Source: Deltaproteobacteria bacterium (GTDB lineage: Bacteria; Desulfobacterota; Desulfomonilia; UBA1062). From it: a stretch of DNA of 64,000 nucleotides. Below, in pieces: positions 16,704 to 25,053 of the stretch. Each line of letters starts with the position of its first letter. Within the stretch, counting starts at the first letter, position 1. A model generated the notes under the pieces. The model searched no databases, had not been told where the DNA came from, and was given only the letters and a program-made list of their open reading frames with translations. A program made the translations under genes and the position numbers. The stretch spans positions 248,001-312,000 of the forward strand of contig JAHDRW010000008.1 of the NCBI GenBank assembly GCA_018433085.1, given 5' to 3'.

Positions 16704-18083
16704 CTACACCTCCCAATTCCCGGGATTCATGATCCCGTTCGGGTCGAGCAGGGTGCGGATTTTTTTCATCAGCGTGTACGTGGCCGGCTCCATGGAATTC
16801 AGGATAAGCTTCTGACCCGCCGCTTCGGCCTTCCAGGGTATGCCTCCCAGCTTGATCGACGCCTCGTTGGTCTCTTCCAGGGCACTGCGCACCCGCCGGA
16901 TCTCATCCAGGTCCGCCCGGTTGAAGGGATAGGCGAAAAAAAACATGGCGCTGTGTCCCCGCCCGATGATCCGGGCACCCAGGGAATAGGTGATCCCGTT
17001 GCGCTCCGTGATCTCCATGCCGGCCCGGCATGCGTCCGGAATCCTCTCCAGAGGCATGATCGCGCCCACATACTCGAACCCGCCGCCCTTCCTCACGTCG
17101 GCGAACTTGCTCAAGGCCTTCTGCGGAACCTCCAGCAGACCGGCCTTCATGTTGGGCGGCATGGGCATGAACCCGGCCTCCTTGGTTTCGAAATACGGCC
17201 TCAGGCTCTCCCGGATGATCCGGATCTTGAGGGCGAGCTCGTCTTCGCGGTGGGCCGTGACGTTGATCACGATCATCTGAAAGCCTCTCAAGTAGTCCGG
17301 CTTGGGCGAGAGGGCATAGTTGATGTCTTCGGCCATGCCGGTGTGGATGACCCGGAACAGGATATCCGGGGCGGCATCCACGTCTTCGGTCATGAAGATC
17401 AGCACGTCGTGGTGCGCCTGCCGGGGGAAGAGCTTGATGCCCACCTTGGTGATCACCCCGGTGGTGCCGTTCCACCCGAGGAAGAGGCCCGCGAGGTCGG
17501 GCAGCGGGGCCCGGGAAAACCAGCCCGGCACCGTGGAGCTCGAGCCGAGCTTCACGAGCTCGCCCGTGGGCAGCACCACCTCGAGACCGGTGACCATCTC
17601 GGAGTGGAAGCCCCCCTCGCTCTGGGAGAGATGGCCCGAGCCGTGGATGGCGATGTTGCCCGCGATGGTGGCCACCGGCGGCGCATCGGGAAGCGAGTGT
17701 TTGAGCCCCGGGTGATGCTTCCTCAGGTAAGCGTCGAGCATGCCCTGGGAGGTGCCTGCCTCCACCACGGCGTAGTGACTGTTCTCGTTGACCTCCAGCA
17801 CCCTGTTCATCCGTTTCATGTCGAGAACGATGCCGCCTTTGAGCGGTATCGTGAGTCCCGAGAGCACCAGGCCTCCTCCCATGGGCACCACGGGTATTTT
17901 GGCCTCGTTGGCGAGCAGGACGATGTCCCGCACCTCTTCAGGGGTTGCAGGCAGAACCACGTAATCCGGCTCGGAAGGCTCCTGAACCCCCTGGTCCCGG
18001 GAGTAGATGAACCGCTCCTCCGCGCTGCACGACACATAGTCCTTCCCCACGATCTCTTCGAGCCTGTTATGGATTCGATCCAT
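16704..18083 (-). CDS. FAD-linked oxidase (GlcD/D-lactate dehydrogenase family)
   Basis: A 459-residue flavoprotein. The PCMH-type FAD-binding domain spans ~40-220 (VVLPATPEEVRDIV, VPMGGGLVLSG, GIVLDMKRMNRV, GHLSQSEGGF), and the C-terminal cap ends in LLDPNGIMNPG, typical of the family. Members oxidise 2-hydroxy acids such as lactate or glycolate; the substrate here is unknown. The ATG at 18083 has GGGAGGGAG upstream; a longer frame would run into the previous gene. It lies between two CCG Fe-S proteins, an arrangement suggesting a three-subunit oxidoreductase. Confidence 0.85.
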   Translation of the reverse strand: MDRIHNRLEEIVGKDYVSCSAEERFIYSRDQGVQEPSEPDYVVLPATPEEVRDIVLLANEAKIPVVPMGGGLVLSGLTIPLKGGIVLDMKRMNRVLEVNENSHYAVVEAGTSQGMLDAYLRKHHPGLKHSLPDAPPVATIAGNIAIHGSGHLSQSEGGFHSEMVTGLEVVLPTGELVKLGSSSTVPGWFSRAPLPDLAGLFLGWNGTTGVITKVGIKLFPRQAHHDVLIFMTEDVDAAPDILFRVIHTGMAEDINYALSPKPDYLRGFQMIVINVTAHREDELALKIRIIRESLRPYFETKEAGFMPMPPNMKAGLLEVPQKALSKFADVRKGGGFEYVGAIMPLERIPDACRAGMEITERNGITYSLGARIIGRGHSAMFFFAYPFNRADLDEIRRVRSALEETNEASIKLGGIPWKAEAAGQKLILNSMEPATYTLMKKIRTLLDPNGIMNPGNWEV

Positions 18084-18094
18084 ACGCTCCCTCC

Positions 18095-19114
18095 CTACTG
18101 TCCGAAGGCCATGAGGCACAGATCGGATATCATGATGGGCACCATCCCGGCCTTCATGACCGGCTCCGCCAGGGTCCAGAAGCAGAACGGGCAGTTGAAC
18201 ACGGCGTACTGCGCGCCTGTAGCCCTCATATCCTCCACGTTCTTCCTCCGGTTCTCCTCCGCCAGATCGAATCGCTGTGCGGCGTCGATCACGCCTCCAC
18301 AGCACAGGGCGCGGTCGTATTCATACCGTCTATTCGGCCGCTGAACGCCGATCAGCGCGAACAGATCGTCGATAAGGCTGTCCGTCTCGGGACAGAGCCT
18401 GCTGGAACAGGGCCGCTGGTAGGCGACCGTGAATCCGAGCGGTCTGATCTCGTCTTTGAGCTCGAGCATCCGCCTCAGCATGAAGTCGAAGAGATGAACG
18501 GGCTTGAAGGGCACCTCGATGCCGAAGGCCGGCGCCCATGAGGTATAGGTGCCGTAGCACTCGTCGTGATAGCAGATGAGCTCGTTTACGCCGGACGGCT
18601 CCAGGTGGAACTTCATGATGTTCTCGATCACGACCGGAAGCCGCTCCTTGATGGTGGAGTTCCGGGCAAAGTGGAGAAACATGAGATTGCAGAAGATGTC
18701 CGGGCCGCCGATGGTCGAGACCCCCTCGAAGATCCTGCCCCTGATCCCGCCCCTCATCATGTCGAAAAAGCACATGTTGATGACCGGGTCATGGACCTCT
18801 TTGCGCCGGATCTTGCCCCGGGGACCCATCATGGTCACCTGGGACTTCTCGATGGGCTTAGGGACCGGGTGGACGCCCAGCTCCTCCTGCCGCTCCACGA
18901 TGAGGTAGAAGGGGTGGTTGCCGTGCGGGCAGTACTCCTCGCAGGCATAGCAGGTGACGCATTCGTGCAGGATCGAGGACATCTGCCCGCGAACCAGCCG
19001 GTCGTGCTCCTCCTTGGCCCTGTCCTGATCCAGGTGGATGTACTGGCACCTCATGATGCAGTCCACGGTATCGCACTTCAGGCATATGTCCGGATCAAAC
19101 CGAAGCCTCTGCAT
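18095..19114 (-). CDS. second CCG-domain iron-sulfur protein
   Basis: A 339-residue cysteine-rich protein. The N-terminus has ferredoxin-like motifs CLKCDTVDC with a later C, and CVTCYACEEYCPHGNHP. The C-terminal part has two diverged CCG clusters (HDECYGTY, CSSRLCPETD, ALCCGG, NCPFCFWT). It is related to HdrB/HdrD-type subunits but is not close to the other CCG protein at 15531. It starts the Fe-S/FAD/Fe-S trio, 11 bases before the FAD oxidase. AAAGGAGG precedes the ATG. Confidence 0.8.
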   Translation of the reverse strand: MQRLRFDPDICLKCDTVDCIMRCQYIHLDQDRAKEEHDRLVRGQMSSILHECVTCYACEEYCPHGNHPFYLIVERQEELGVHPVPKPIEKSQVTMMGPRGKIRRKEVHDPVINMCFFDMMRGGIRGRIFEGVSTIGGPDIFCNLMFLHFARNSTIKERLPVVIENIMKFHLEPSGVNELICYHDECYGTYTSWAPAFGIEVPFKPVHLFDFMLRRMLELKDEIRPLGFTVAYQRPCSSRLCPETDSLIDDLFALIGVQRPNRRYEYDRALCCGGVIDAAQRFDLAEENRRKNVEDMRATGAQYAVFNCPFCFWTLAEPVMKAGMVPIMISDLCLMAFGQ

Positions 19115-19212
19115 GGGTCCTCCTTTTTGAAAGGCTCTTCGGGCCTCCTCGCCCTCATGGTGCCGGCGCCGTGGTGCGGATCTAGCGGGCAGATTGCGCG
19201 AATCCCCTCTTT

Positions 19213-20130
19213 TTACTTTGCCTTCACCTCCCCGGTGAGAAACCCCGGATCGGTGTATGCGGGGTTCGGGTAGGCATAAAAGCCTTCCCCGGTCTTGAAG
19301 CCGAGCAGGCCCTTTTTCACATAGTTTTTCAGAAAATCCGCGTTTGCCTGGGCCTGGGCATCACCGGTCTTTTTGGCCCAGTAATCGGTGATGGTGTGGA
19401 CCGTGGAGAGCCCCACCTGATCCATGATACCGAAGGGGCCGACCGGGGTGTGCATGACGCCCATCCACGAGCGGTCGATGTCCTCGATCGAGGCCACGCC
19501 CTTCGACGCCAGGGTGAGCGAGGAAAAGAACAGGCTCGAAAGCATGGTGTTGAACACGTAGCCGTTGTTTTCCCGGTTGAGCATGATCACGATCTGGCCG
19601 ATGCTCTTTGCAAACCCGCTCACGAGATCGGTCACCTCGGGTGCGGTGCCCGGATGGGGCATGACGTCCACTACATTGGAGATCCGGACATCGTGAAAAT
19701 GGAGCGCCGCGAACCTCTCCGGCCTGCCGGTCTCCTCCGCGATCATGGAGGGAACCAGCATGGAGGTGTTGGTGGTGAAGATCGTGTGCTCCGGGCAGAG
19801 CTCGTTGAACCGGCGGAATGTCTTCGCCTTGATTGACGGATCCTCGGGGACGGACTCGCTGATGAAATCCGCGTCGCGGGCCGCAAGCGCCGGGTCCGTG
19901 GCGGTCGAGATGCGCCCCATGGTCTCGCCGAGCTGAACGGGGGTGATCCTGCCTACGGAGACGAACCACGACCCGAGCTTTTCCATGCGATGGACGGCCT
20001 TGTCCAGGATCTCTTCCGAGAGGTCGTACATTACCACGGTGTAGCCGTGCATGGCGCAGGAAAACCCGATCTGCTGGCCCATGGTTCCTGCCCCGAGGAT
20101 GAGAACGCGCTTGATATCGGAAACTTCCAT
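19213..20130 (-). CDS. 3-hydroxyacyl-CoA dehydrogenase family protein
   Basis: A 305-residue NAD-dependent dehydrogenase. The Rossmann motif is LGAGTMGQQIG (residues ~12-22) with D at the end of the second strand (VVMYD). The family Ser and Asn occur in TTNTSML and NNGYVFN. The usual HFFNP signature is replaced by HFHDVRISNVVDVM, so it belongs to a side branch whose substrate may differ from ordinary 3-hydroxyacyl-CoA. AAGGAGG precedes the ATG. It lies between the SDR and the Fe-S genes of the operon and would act on the hydroxyacyl-CoA made by the upstream enzymes. Confidence 0.82.
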   Translation of the reverse strand: MEVSDIKRVLILGAGTMGQQIGFSCAMHGYTVVMYDLSEEILDKAVHRMEKLGSWFVSVGRITPVQLGETMGRISTATDPALAARDADFISESVPEDPSIKAKTFRRFNELCPEHTIFTTNTSMLVPSMIAEETGRPERFAALHFHDVRISNVVDVMPHPGTAPEVTDLVSGFAKSIGQIVIMLNRENNGYVFNTMLSSLFFSSLTLASKGVASIEDIDRSWMGVMHTPVGPFGIMDQVGLSTVHTITDYWAKKTGDAQAQANADFLKNYVKKGLLGFKTGEGFYAYPNPAYTDPGFLTGEVKAK

Positions 20131-20186
20131 GCATTGCCTCCTTCAAGAAAAAAGATTGTCGCCGCTTAAGGGGAAAAGCCCCCGGC

Positions 20187-20951
20187 TCACGCCAGTGCCC
20201 CTCCGTCCACCACCAGGGACGCCCCGGTGGTAAAGGGTGCGGCGTCCGACACCAGGTAGAGCACCGCACCCGCGATCTCACCCGGCTGGGCGTGCCTTCC
20301 CATGGGGATCATCTTGACCGCGTAGTCGTAGATCATGTCGTTTTCCATGATGGCCTTCGAGAAGTTGGTGTCCACCAGTCCGGGCAGCAGGGCATTGACC
20401 CGGATGTTCTTGCCGGCAAGTTCCTTGGCGAAGGCCCGGGTCATGGATATGAGCCCCGCCTTGGTGATGGAGTATACCCCCTGGAAGGGCGCGGGCTTGA
20501 TGCCGTTGATGGAAGATACGTTCACGATGGAGCCGCCTCCGGCCTCGATCATGAGCTTTGCCGCGTACTGGACCATGAAGAAGGGGCCTTTGAGGTTCAC
20601 GTCAAAGGTCTTGTTCCATACCCCCTCATCGGCGCCGATCATCTCGCCGAAATACGGGTTGGTGGCCGCGTTGTTGATAAGGATATTCAACGTGCCGAAC
20701 CTCTCGCGTATGTTCCCGAAGAGCGTCTCGATCTGCTTGAGATCGCCCACGTGACAGGCCATCACGTCGGCCTTCCCTCCCCTGGAGGCTATCTTTTCGG
20801 CAACCCCTTGCAGGGCGTCCGCCTTTCTGCTCGCCAGAATGCAGTGCGCCCCGTAGTCCGCCAGCGTCACGGCGATGGCCTCTCCGATGCCTCTGCTCGC
20901 GCCGGTCACCAGGGCGATCTTTCCATCAAGCCGGAAATCTACCTTATCCAT
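20187..20951 (-). CDS. short-chain dehydrogenase/reductase
   Basis: A 254-residue SDR with the cofactor motif TGASRGIGE, NNAATN, the catalytic Ser in VSSINGI and YSITK, and the C-terminal VVDGG. The glycine motif with following basic residues (ASRKAD) leaves NAD versus NADP open. In the levulinate (lva) operon an SDR, LvaD, reduces 4-oxoacyl-CoA to 4-hydroxyacyl-CoA before the kinase acts; the neighbouring kinase and acyl-CoA dehydrogenase make that role attractive here. The assignment to this substrate is inferred from context only. Confidence 0.85.
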   Translation of the reverse strand: MDKVDFRLDGKIALVTGASRGIGEAIAVTLADYGAHCILASRKADALQGVAEKIASRGGKADVMACHVGDLKQIETLFGNIRERFGTLNILINNAATNPYFGEMIGADEGVWNKTFDVNLKGPFFMVQYAAKLMIEAGGGSIVNVSSINGIKPAPFQGVYSITKAGLISMTRAFAKELAGKNIRVNALLPGLVDTNFSKAIMENDMIYDYAVKMIPMGRHAQPGEIAGAVLYLVSDAAPFTTGASLVVDGGALA

Positions 20952-21084
20952 AAGCCCTCCTTAAAAAAGCTCTGTATTCCGTTTCCTTTTCCCTCCGTGC
21001 CCGGCCGGGAATCCTTCTTCTCAGGAAAAGGAGGGGTGCGCCCTTTCCACCGGAGCACATCCCCCCCTTTCCCGGATGCCTTCT

Positions 21085-22161
21085 TCAATGGCCCTCGCGC
21101 CCGCCCCCCCGCATCGTTCTCAAGGCTGCCTGCTCGAGGATATGCACGGCGAAGATGAGCATCTTGAACCGTTCGTCTTTTGTCTGGCCGTGATAGAACC
21201 GGTAGTAGATCTGCTGGGCGATGACCGCCAGTCGGAAGAGCCCGAAGCACAGGTAGAAATCGAAGTTGTCGATCCGGACACCGGTGAGCTCTGCATAGCG
21301 CTTGACCATCTCCTCGCGGGTCATGGCCCCGGGCAGCGTGGTGGGAAGCATCCGCGCGGCCTGGAAATCCTGGGGGTCGTCCGCCTGTACCCAGTACCCG
21401 AGCGAGCTGCCCAGGTCCATGAGCGGATCGCCGATCGTGGCCATCTCCCAGTCGAGCACCCCGATGATCTCAAGCGGATTGTCCGGATTGAGCACCACGT
21501 TGTCGAATTTGTAGTCGTTGTGGATGATGCCCGGTTTGGGGAAGTCGGGCGGCATCCTCTCGACAAGCCACAGCATGACGTTTTCGAAGTCCGGGGCATC
21601 GGGGGTCCGCGCAGAGCGGTAGCGCTCAGACCAGCCTTCAACCTGCCTCTTCACATAGCCTTCGGGCTTGCCGAAGCCGGTCAGGCCGATGGCCTTATAA
21701 TCGATGGCGTGGAGCTGGTAGTGCACGTCGAGCAGGTTCTCGCACAGGGTACGCATCTCCGACGGGCTGAACTCAAGGCCCTTGGGCGGGTTTTTCCTCA
21801 ATATGATGCCCTTGATGCGCTCCATCACATAGAACGGACAGCCCATCACGGATTCGTCCCCGCAGTAGAGAAGCGGCCTGGGGCAGTAGGGGTAGACGTC
21901 TTTGAGTGCGCTCAGGATCCGGTATTCCCTGCCCATGTCGTGGGCGCTCTTTGCCTTTGTGCCAAAGGGCGGTCTCCTTAAGACCAACTCGGTATCGCCC
22001 ACGCGGATCAGGTAGGTGAGGTTGGAAAATCCGCTGGGGAACTGCTCGACCACCAGGTCGCCCGAAAGCCCGGACAGCGAGCCCCGCAGGTACTCTCCCA
22101 CCTTTCCCGTATCGAGCTCTTCCCCCTGTCTGATATCTTCCGCCCTGTCGGAAAGATCCAT
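21085..22161 (-). CDS. APH-family phosphotransferase (LvaA / ACAD10-11 kinase-like)
   Basis: A 358-residue kinase-fold protein. The Brenner motif IIHNDYKFDNVVL supplies the catalytic Asp and Asn, and GVLDWEMATIGDP the metal-binding Asp. VVEQFPSGFSNLTYLI and ELVLRRPP are typical of the branch fused to acyl-CoA dehydrogenase in mammalian ACAD10/ACAD11 and free-standing as LvaA in Pseudomonas, where it phosphorylates the 4-hydroxyl of 4-hydroxyacyl-CoA. An aminoglycoside role is unlikely. The ATG at 22161 follows GGGGAGGGG. The acyl-CoA dehydrogenase partner is encoded two genes upstream. Confidence 0.82.
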   Translation of the reverse strand: MDLSDRAEDIRQGEELDTGKVGEYLRGSLSGLSGDLVVEQFPSGFSNLTYLIRVGDTELVLRRPPFGTKAKSAHDMGREYRILSALKDVYPYCPRPLLYCGDESVMGCPFYVMERIKGIILRKNPPKGLEFSPSEMRTLCENLLDVHYQLHAIDYKAIGLTGFGKPEGYVKRQVEGWSERYRSARTPDAPDFENVMLWLVERMPPDFPKPGIIHNDYKFDNVVLNPDNPLEIIGVLDWEMATIGDPLMDLGSSLGYWVQADDPQDFQAARMLPTTLPGAMTREEMVKRYAELTGVRIDNFDFYLCFGLFRLAVIAQQIYYRFYHGQTKDERFKMLIFAVHILEQAALRTMRGGGREGH

Positions 22162-22259
22162 TGCCTTCCCCTCCCCTTTTGGAGACCATCCTCGAACCGG
22201 GGGGAACGTGTCATCCCGATATGCATACCTCGGGAAACCCGGTTTCAAGAACAGGTCTT

Positions 22260-22946
22260 TTAGTCCCTGATCAAAATATATGACAAGATGAGATCCACCA
22301 GGAACTCGCCGTACTGTTCCACCGTGACCTTGCGGCGCTCGTACTTCCACCTCTTGAGGTACCAGTCCTGGAGCATGGCCTTGATCAGCGCCGCGCTCAA
22401 CCGGGGGTCGACCTGCCGGAACACCCCTTTGGCCATGCCTGCCTCGATGATTTCGGCAAAGATCCCCTCGGTGAGGAGCTCTGACTCGATCGCCTTTCTA
22501 TGGGCATCCCTGGGCAGGTTCTTGGTCTCCATGTAGGAGAAGTAAAACCAGGGCTGCATGACCTCGCTCAGGTAGAGATGGACCTGGATGGCCGTCTTGA
22601 GCTTCTCCGCCGGTTCGTCGATCCCGGAAAGGCTTTCGTTCATGACCTTCACGACCACGATCCTTCCCTGCTGCTGAATCATGTCAAGGAGCTCTTCCTT
22701 GCTGGAGATGTATGCATACAGGGCACCCATGCTCAAGTTCGCCTCGCTGCTCAGGTCGCGCAGGCTCATGGAGGCGAAGCCCTTGGCGTTGCCGATGGCG
22801 AGCGCGGCATCCAGGATCTTCACCAGGTTCCTCACCGCGACCTTTTCCTTCTTGATCTTGATGCGGTCCCTGTTCTCCGCCAGGAGGTCACGGGAGATGT
22901 CCTCCTTGGAGAGACGGATCGATTTCCTGAATGCCTCGAACTTCAC
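22260..22946 (-). CDS. TetR/AcrR family regulator
   Basis: A 228-residue regulator. The helix-turn-helix lies about residues 45-90 (ILDAALAIGNAKGFASMSLRDL, then LSMGALYAYISSKEELL). The extra ~40 N-terminal residues are basic and longer than usual. The ligand domain is unassigned; genes of this kind in acyl-CoA operons often sense acyl-CoA. It is embedded between the acyl-CoA dehydrogenase and the kinase, and a 14-bp palindrome stands in the operon promoter at 24962-24975, so autoregulation is likely. Confidence 0.86.
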   Translation of the reverse strand: MKFEAFRKSIRLSKEDISRDLLAENRDRIKIKKEKVAVRNLVKILDAALAIGNAKGFASMSLRDLSSEANLSMGALYAYISSKEELLDMIQQQGRIVVVKVMNESLSGIDEPAEKLKTAIQVHLYLSEVMQPWFYFSYMETKNLPRDAHRKAIESELLTEGIFAEIIEAGMAKGVFRQVDPRLSAALIKAMLQDWYLKRWKYERRKVTVEQYGEFLVDLILSYILIRD

Positions 22947-22969
22947 GCCTGCCCTCTATTTTCCCTTAC

Positions 22970-24178
22970 TCAGCGTATCTCCCGCCCCTCGTACTCCCTG
23001 AGAATCCTCCTGGCCAGCGATACCTTGTGCACCTCGTCGGCCCCGTCATAGATCCTGGCCGCCCGCTCGTGACGATAGAAGAATGGGACGATGATGTCGT
23101 CGGTCATGCCCAGTCCCCCGTGGACCTGCAGGGCCTTGTCGATCACGTCCTGCATCACGTTCGCGGTAAAAAACTTGATCATGGACACATCCTGCCGTGC
23201 GGCCTTGTTTCCGTACTTTTCCATCTTCCAGGCCGTGTTCAGGATCATGAGGCGCGCGGCCTGGATGTTGGCGGCGCACTCGGATATCCATGCCTGGATG
23301 ATCTGCCGGGTGGCCAGGGTCTTGCCGTCAGGCGAGATGGCCCGATTGGACGCCCGGGAACACATGAGGTCGAAGCATCGCTTGCAGATGCCCATCCAAC
23401 GCATGCAGTGGTGAATCCTGCCCGGGCCGAGGCGCTCCTGGGCGATAACGAACCCATGCCCCTCGCCGCCCAGAAGGTTCTTCTGCGGCACGCGGCAGTT
23501 CTGGTAGAGGATCTCGCCGTGGCCCGTGTAATCCGTGCCCGGCTCCCCCATGACCGGGATGTTCCTGACCTGGTTGAAGCCGGGCGTGCTGCAGGGTACG
23601 ATGATCATGCTCGCCTGGAGATAGGTGGGCGCATCCGGGTTGGTGACCGCCATGACGATGGCGAACTCGGCCCCGTCCGAAGACGAGGTGTACCATTTCT
23701 GGCCGTTGATGACGTAGTCGTCTCCGTCCTTGACCGCCGTGGTTTCCATCATGACCGGGTTCGAGCCCGGCAACTCCACCTCGGTCATGGAAAAGCAGCT
23801 TCGGATCCTGCCATCGACCAGAGGCCGCAGATATCTTTCCTTCTGCTCGTCGGTCCCGTGCAGGTGGAGAATCTCGATGTTCCCGGCATCGGGCGCCTGG
23901 CAGCCGAATACATAGTGGCCGATCGGAGTTCGTCCGAGTGCCTCGGAGACGAAGGCGTGCTCCACCAGGTTCAGTCCCATCCCGCCGTACTCCTTCGGGT
24001 GGTTCGGTGCCCACAGCTCCATCTTCTTGACCATGTCGCGCTTCTCCCTGAGAGCCGGGAGCATGGCCCTGAAGTCCTTGCCCAGAAACTCGCGCTCCAT
24101 GGGGATGAGCTCCTTGTCAACGAACTCGTCGATCATCTCCGTGATCGCCTTGATCTTGTCCGGGATTTCAAAATCCAT
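22970..24178 (-). CDS. acyl-CoA dehydrogenase, ACAD10/11 (LvaC)-like
   Basis: A 402-residue flavoenzyme with ACAD signatures: FSMTEVELPGSNP (FAD/substrate loop), QKWYTSSSDGAEF, GPGRIHHCMRWMG, and QVHGGLGMTDD near the C-terminus. The usual YEGT catalytic-base loop is replaced by RIYDGADEVH, as in the ACAD10/ACAD11/LvaC branch, where phosphate is eliminated from 4-phosphoacyl-CoA. The ATG at 24178 follows GAGGAGGG. Electrons or flavin cycling could involve the ETF encoded divergently. Family call firm, 4-hydroxyacyl role inferred with the kinase and SDR. Confidence 0.87.
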   Translation of the reverse strand: MDFEIPDKIKAITEMIDEFVDKELIPMEREFLGKDFRAMLPALREKRDMVKKMELWAPNHPKEYGGMGLNLVEHAFVSEALGRTPIGHYVFGCQAPDAGNIEILHLHGTDEQKERYLRPLVDGRIRSCFSMTEVELPGSNPVMMETTAVKDGDDYVINGQKWYTSSSDGAEFAIVMAVTNPDAPTYLQASMIIVPCSTPGFNQVRNIPVMGEPGTDYTGHGEILYQNCRVPQKNLLGGEGHGFVIAQERLGPGRIHHCMRWMGICKRCFDLMCSRASNRAISPDGKTLATRQIIQAWISECAANIQAARLMILNTAWKMEKYGNKAARQDVSMIKFFTANVMQDVIDKALQVHGGLGMTDDIIVPFFYRHERAARIYDGADEVHKVSLARRILREYEGREIR

Positions 24179-24204
24179 ATCACTACCCTCCTCTTTGGGG
24201 TTGC

Positions 24205-24918
24205 TCACCGGTAGCTGACGAGCCTGTGCCGGTCGGCGTGCAGGTCCAGGTGGCTGGAGCAATTGAAGCCCGCCAGGGTGATCCGCTTGTCGTTGTACAT
24301 GAACTTGGTGTACGACGCATTGATTACCTGCCAGTTGAGCCGGATGGCAGCCTCCGGTGAGAGCGACAGGGCGTGCTGCATGGCGGCCGCGATGGGTCCG
24401 CCCGAGGTAAAGGCAAGAATGACCTTGCCCCTTCCCTGCTCCTTCATGATTCGATCGAGACCGGCGGCAACCCGTGCGCAGAATTCGCTCCACGTCTGAA
24501 CACCGCCATTATCGAATCTGCCGGAGACCCACCGGAGCATGGCATCCTCGAAGACACGCCTGAAAGACTCCTTGCTCTCGTACATGCGCGGGAGGTGCTC
24601 CCGGATCGCGGGGTCTTGGTCCTGCATGCCGGGGAGCTGGGAGAGGATGACGGCGGAGGAGTCGAACTCGTCGAGCCCGCCCAGGACCGTGGCCTCGGAA
24701 AGCATGTGCCCGTGCCTCCGATAGCACTCCCGTACCTCTTTTTCCGTGTCTTTCTGGCGGACCATATTCCCTGAATAGACGGCATCGGGCACTACCGAGG
24801 CCTCGACGAAATGCTCTCCGAGAATGAATGCCTGCTGCCTGCCCATGGGCGAGAGCCTGTCATAGTTTTCCGAACCGAACGATGCCTGTCCGTGACGGAT
24901 AAGATACAGCACACTCAT
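24205..24918 (-). CDS. histidine phosphatase family protein
   Basis: A 237-residue phosphoglycerate-mutase-like phosphatase. It opens with LYLIRHGQASFG, containing the catalytic His in the RHG motif; the second His region is less clear (the family normally has GH, here AFTSGGPIAA). It is first gene of the acyl-CoA operon. Its link to phosphorylated acyl-CoA, for example clearing dead-end phospho intermediates, is speculation. No Shine-Dalgarno precedes the ATG and the promoter's start point falls within a few bases of it, so the mRNA may be leaderless. Confidence 0.8.
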   Translation of the reverse strand: MSVLYLIRHGQASFGSENYDRLSPMGRQQAFILGEHFVEASVVPDAVYSGNMVRQKDTEKEVRECYRRHGHMLSEATVLGGLDEFDSSAVILSQLPGMQDQDPAIREHLPRMYESKESFRRVFEDAMLRWVSGRFDNGGVQTWSEFCARVAAGLDRIMKEQGRGKVILAFTSGGPIAAAMQHALSLSPEAAIRLNWQVINASYTKFMYNDKRITLAGFNCSSHLDLHADRHRLVSYR

Positions 24919-24926
24919 AGGCTTAA

Positions 24927-24956
24927 GCTATATCAGGGAAAGAAGAGGCCTGTCAA
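24927..24956 (-). promoter_or_regulatory. sigma-70 promoter of the nine-gene acyl-CoA operon
   Basis: On the minus strand TTGACA (24956-24951), 18 bases, TATAGC (24932-24927). Transcription would begin near 24920, only about two bases before the ATG at 24918. Confidence 0.6.
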
Positions 24957-24961
24957 TCATA

Positions 24962-24975
24962 AACGAACGTTCGTT
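24962..24975. promoter_or_regulatory. perfect 14-bp palindrome, candidate TetR operator
   Basis: AACGAACGTTCGTT reads the same on both strands. It lies five bases upstream of the minus-strand -35 box and a few bases upstream of the plus-strand etf promoter, so one bound dimer could control both directions. The TetR gene at 22260 is the obvious candidate binder. Confidence 0.6.
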
Positions 24976-24987
24976 CGGTTTTTTACA

Positions 24988-25016
24988 TTGCAAATGTTTC
25001 CTTTTTTGGATATGGT
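24988..25016 (+). promoter_or_regulatory. promoter of the etfBA operon
   Basis: TTGCAA (24988-24993), 17 bases, TATGGT (25011-25016). A small inverted repeat ACATT-GCA-AATGT (24985-24997) overlaps the -35 box. The predicted leader is about 30 bases. Confidence 0.45.
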
Positions 25017-25053
25017 ATGCGCAAAAAGAAGCGAGAACATGGAGATTGAGGCC

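Noticed and set aside
15957-18344. A 795-codon open frame on the plus strand opposite the CCG/FAD oxidase genes
   Set aside because: It is the antisense shadow of well-supported genes in GC-rich DNA; the translation has no domain and is rich in Arg, Gly, His and Pro.
21085-22161. Aminoglycoside resistance kinase
   Set aside because: The APH fold is shared, but the flanking acyl-CoA dehydrogenase, SDR and TetR genes and the branch-specific motifs fit an acyl-CoA kinase.
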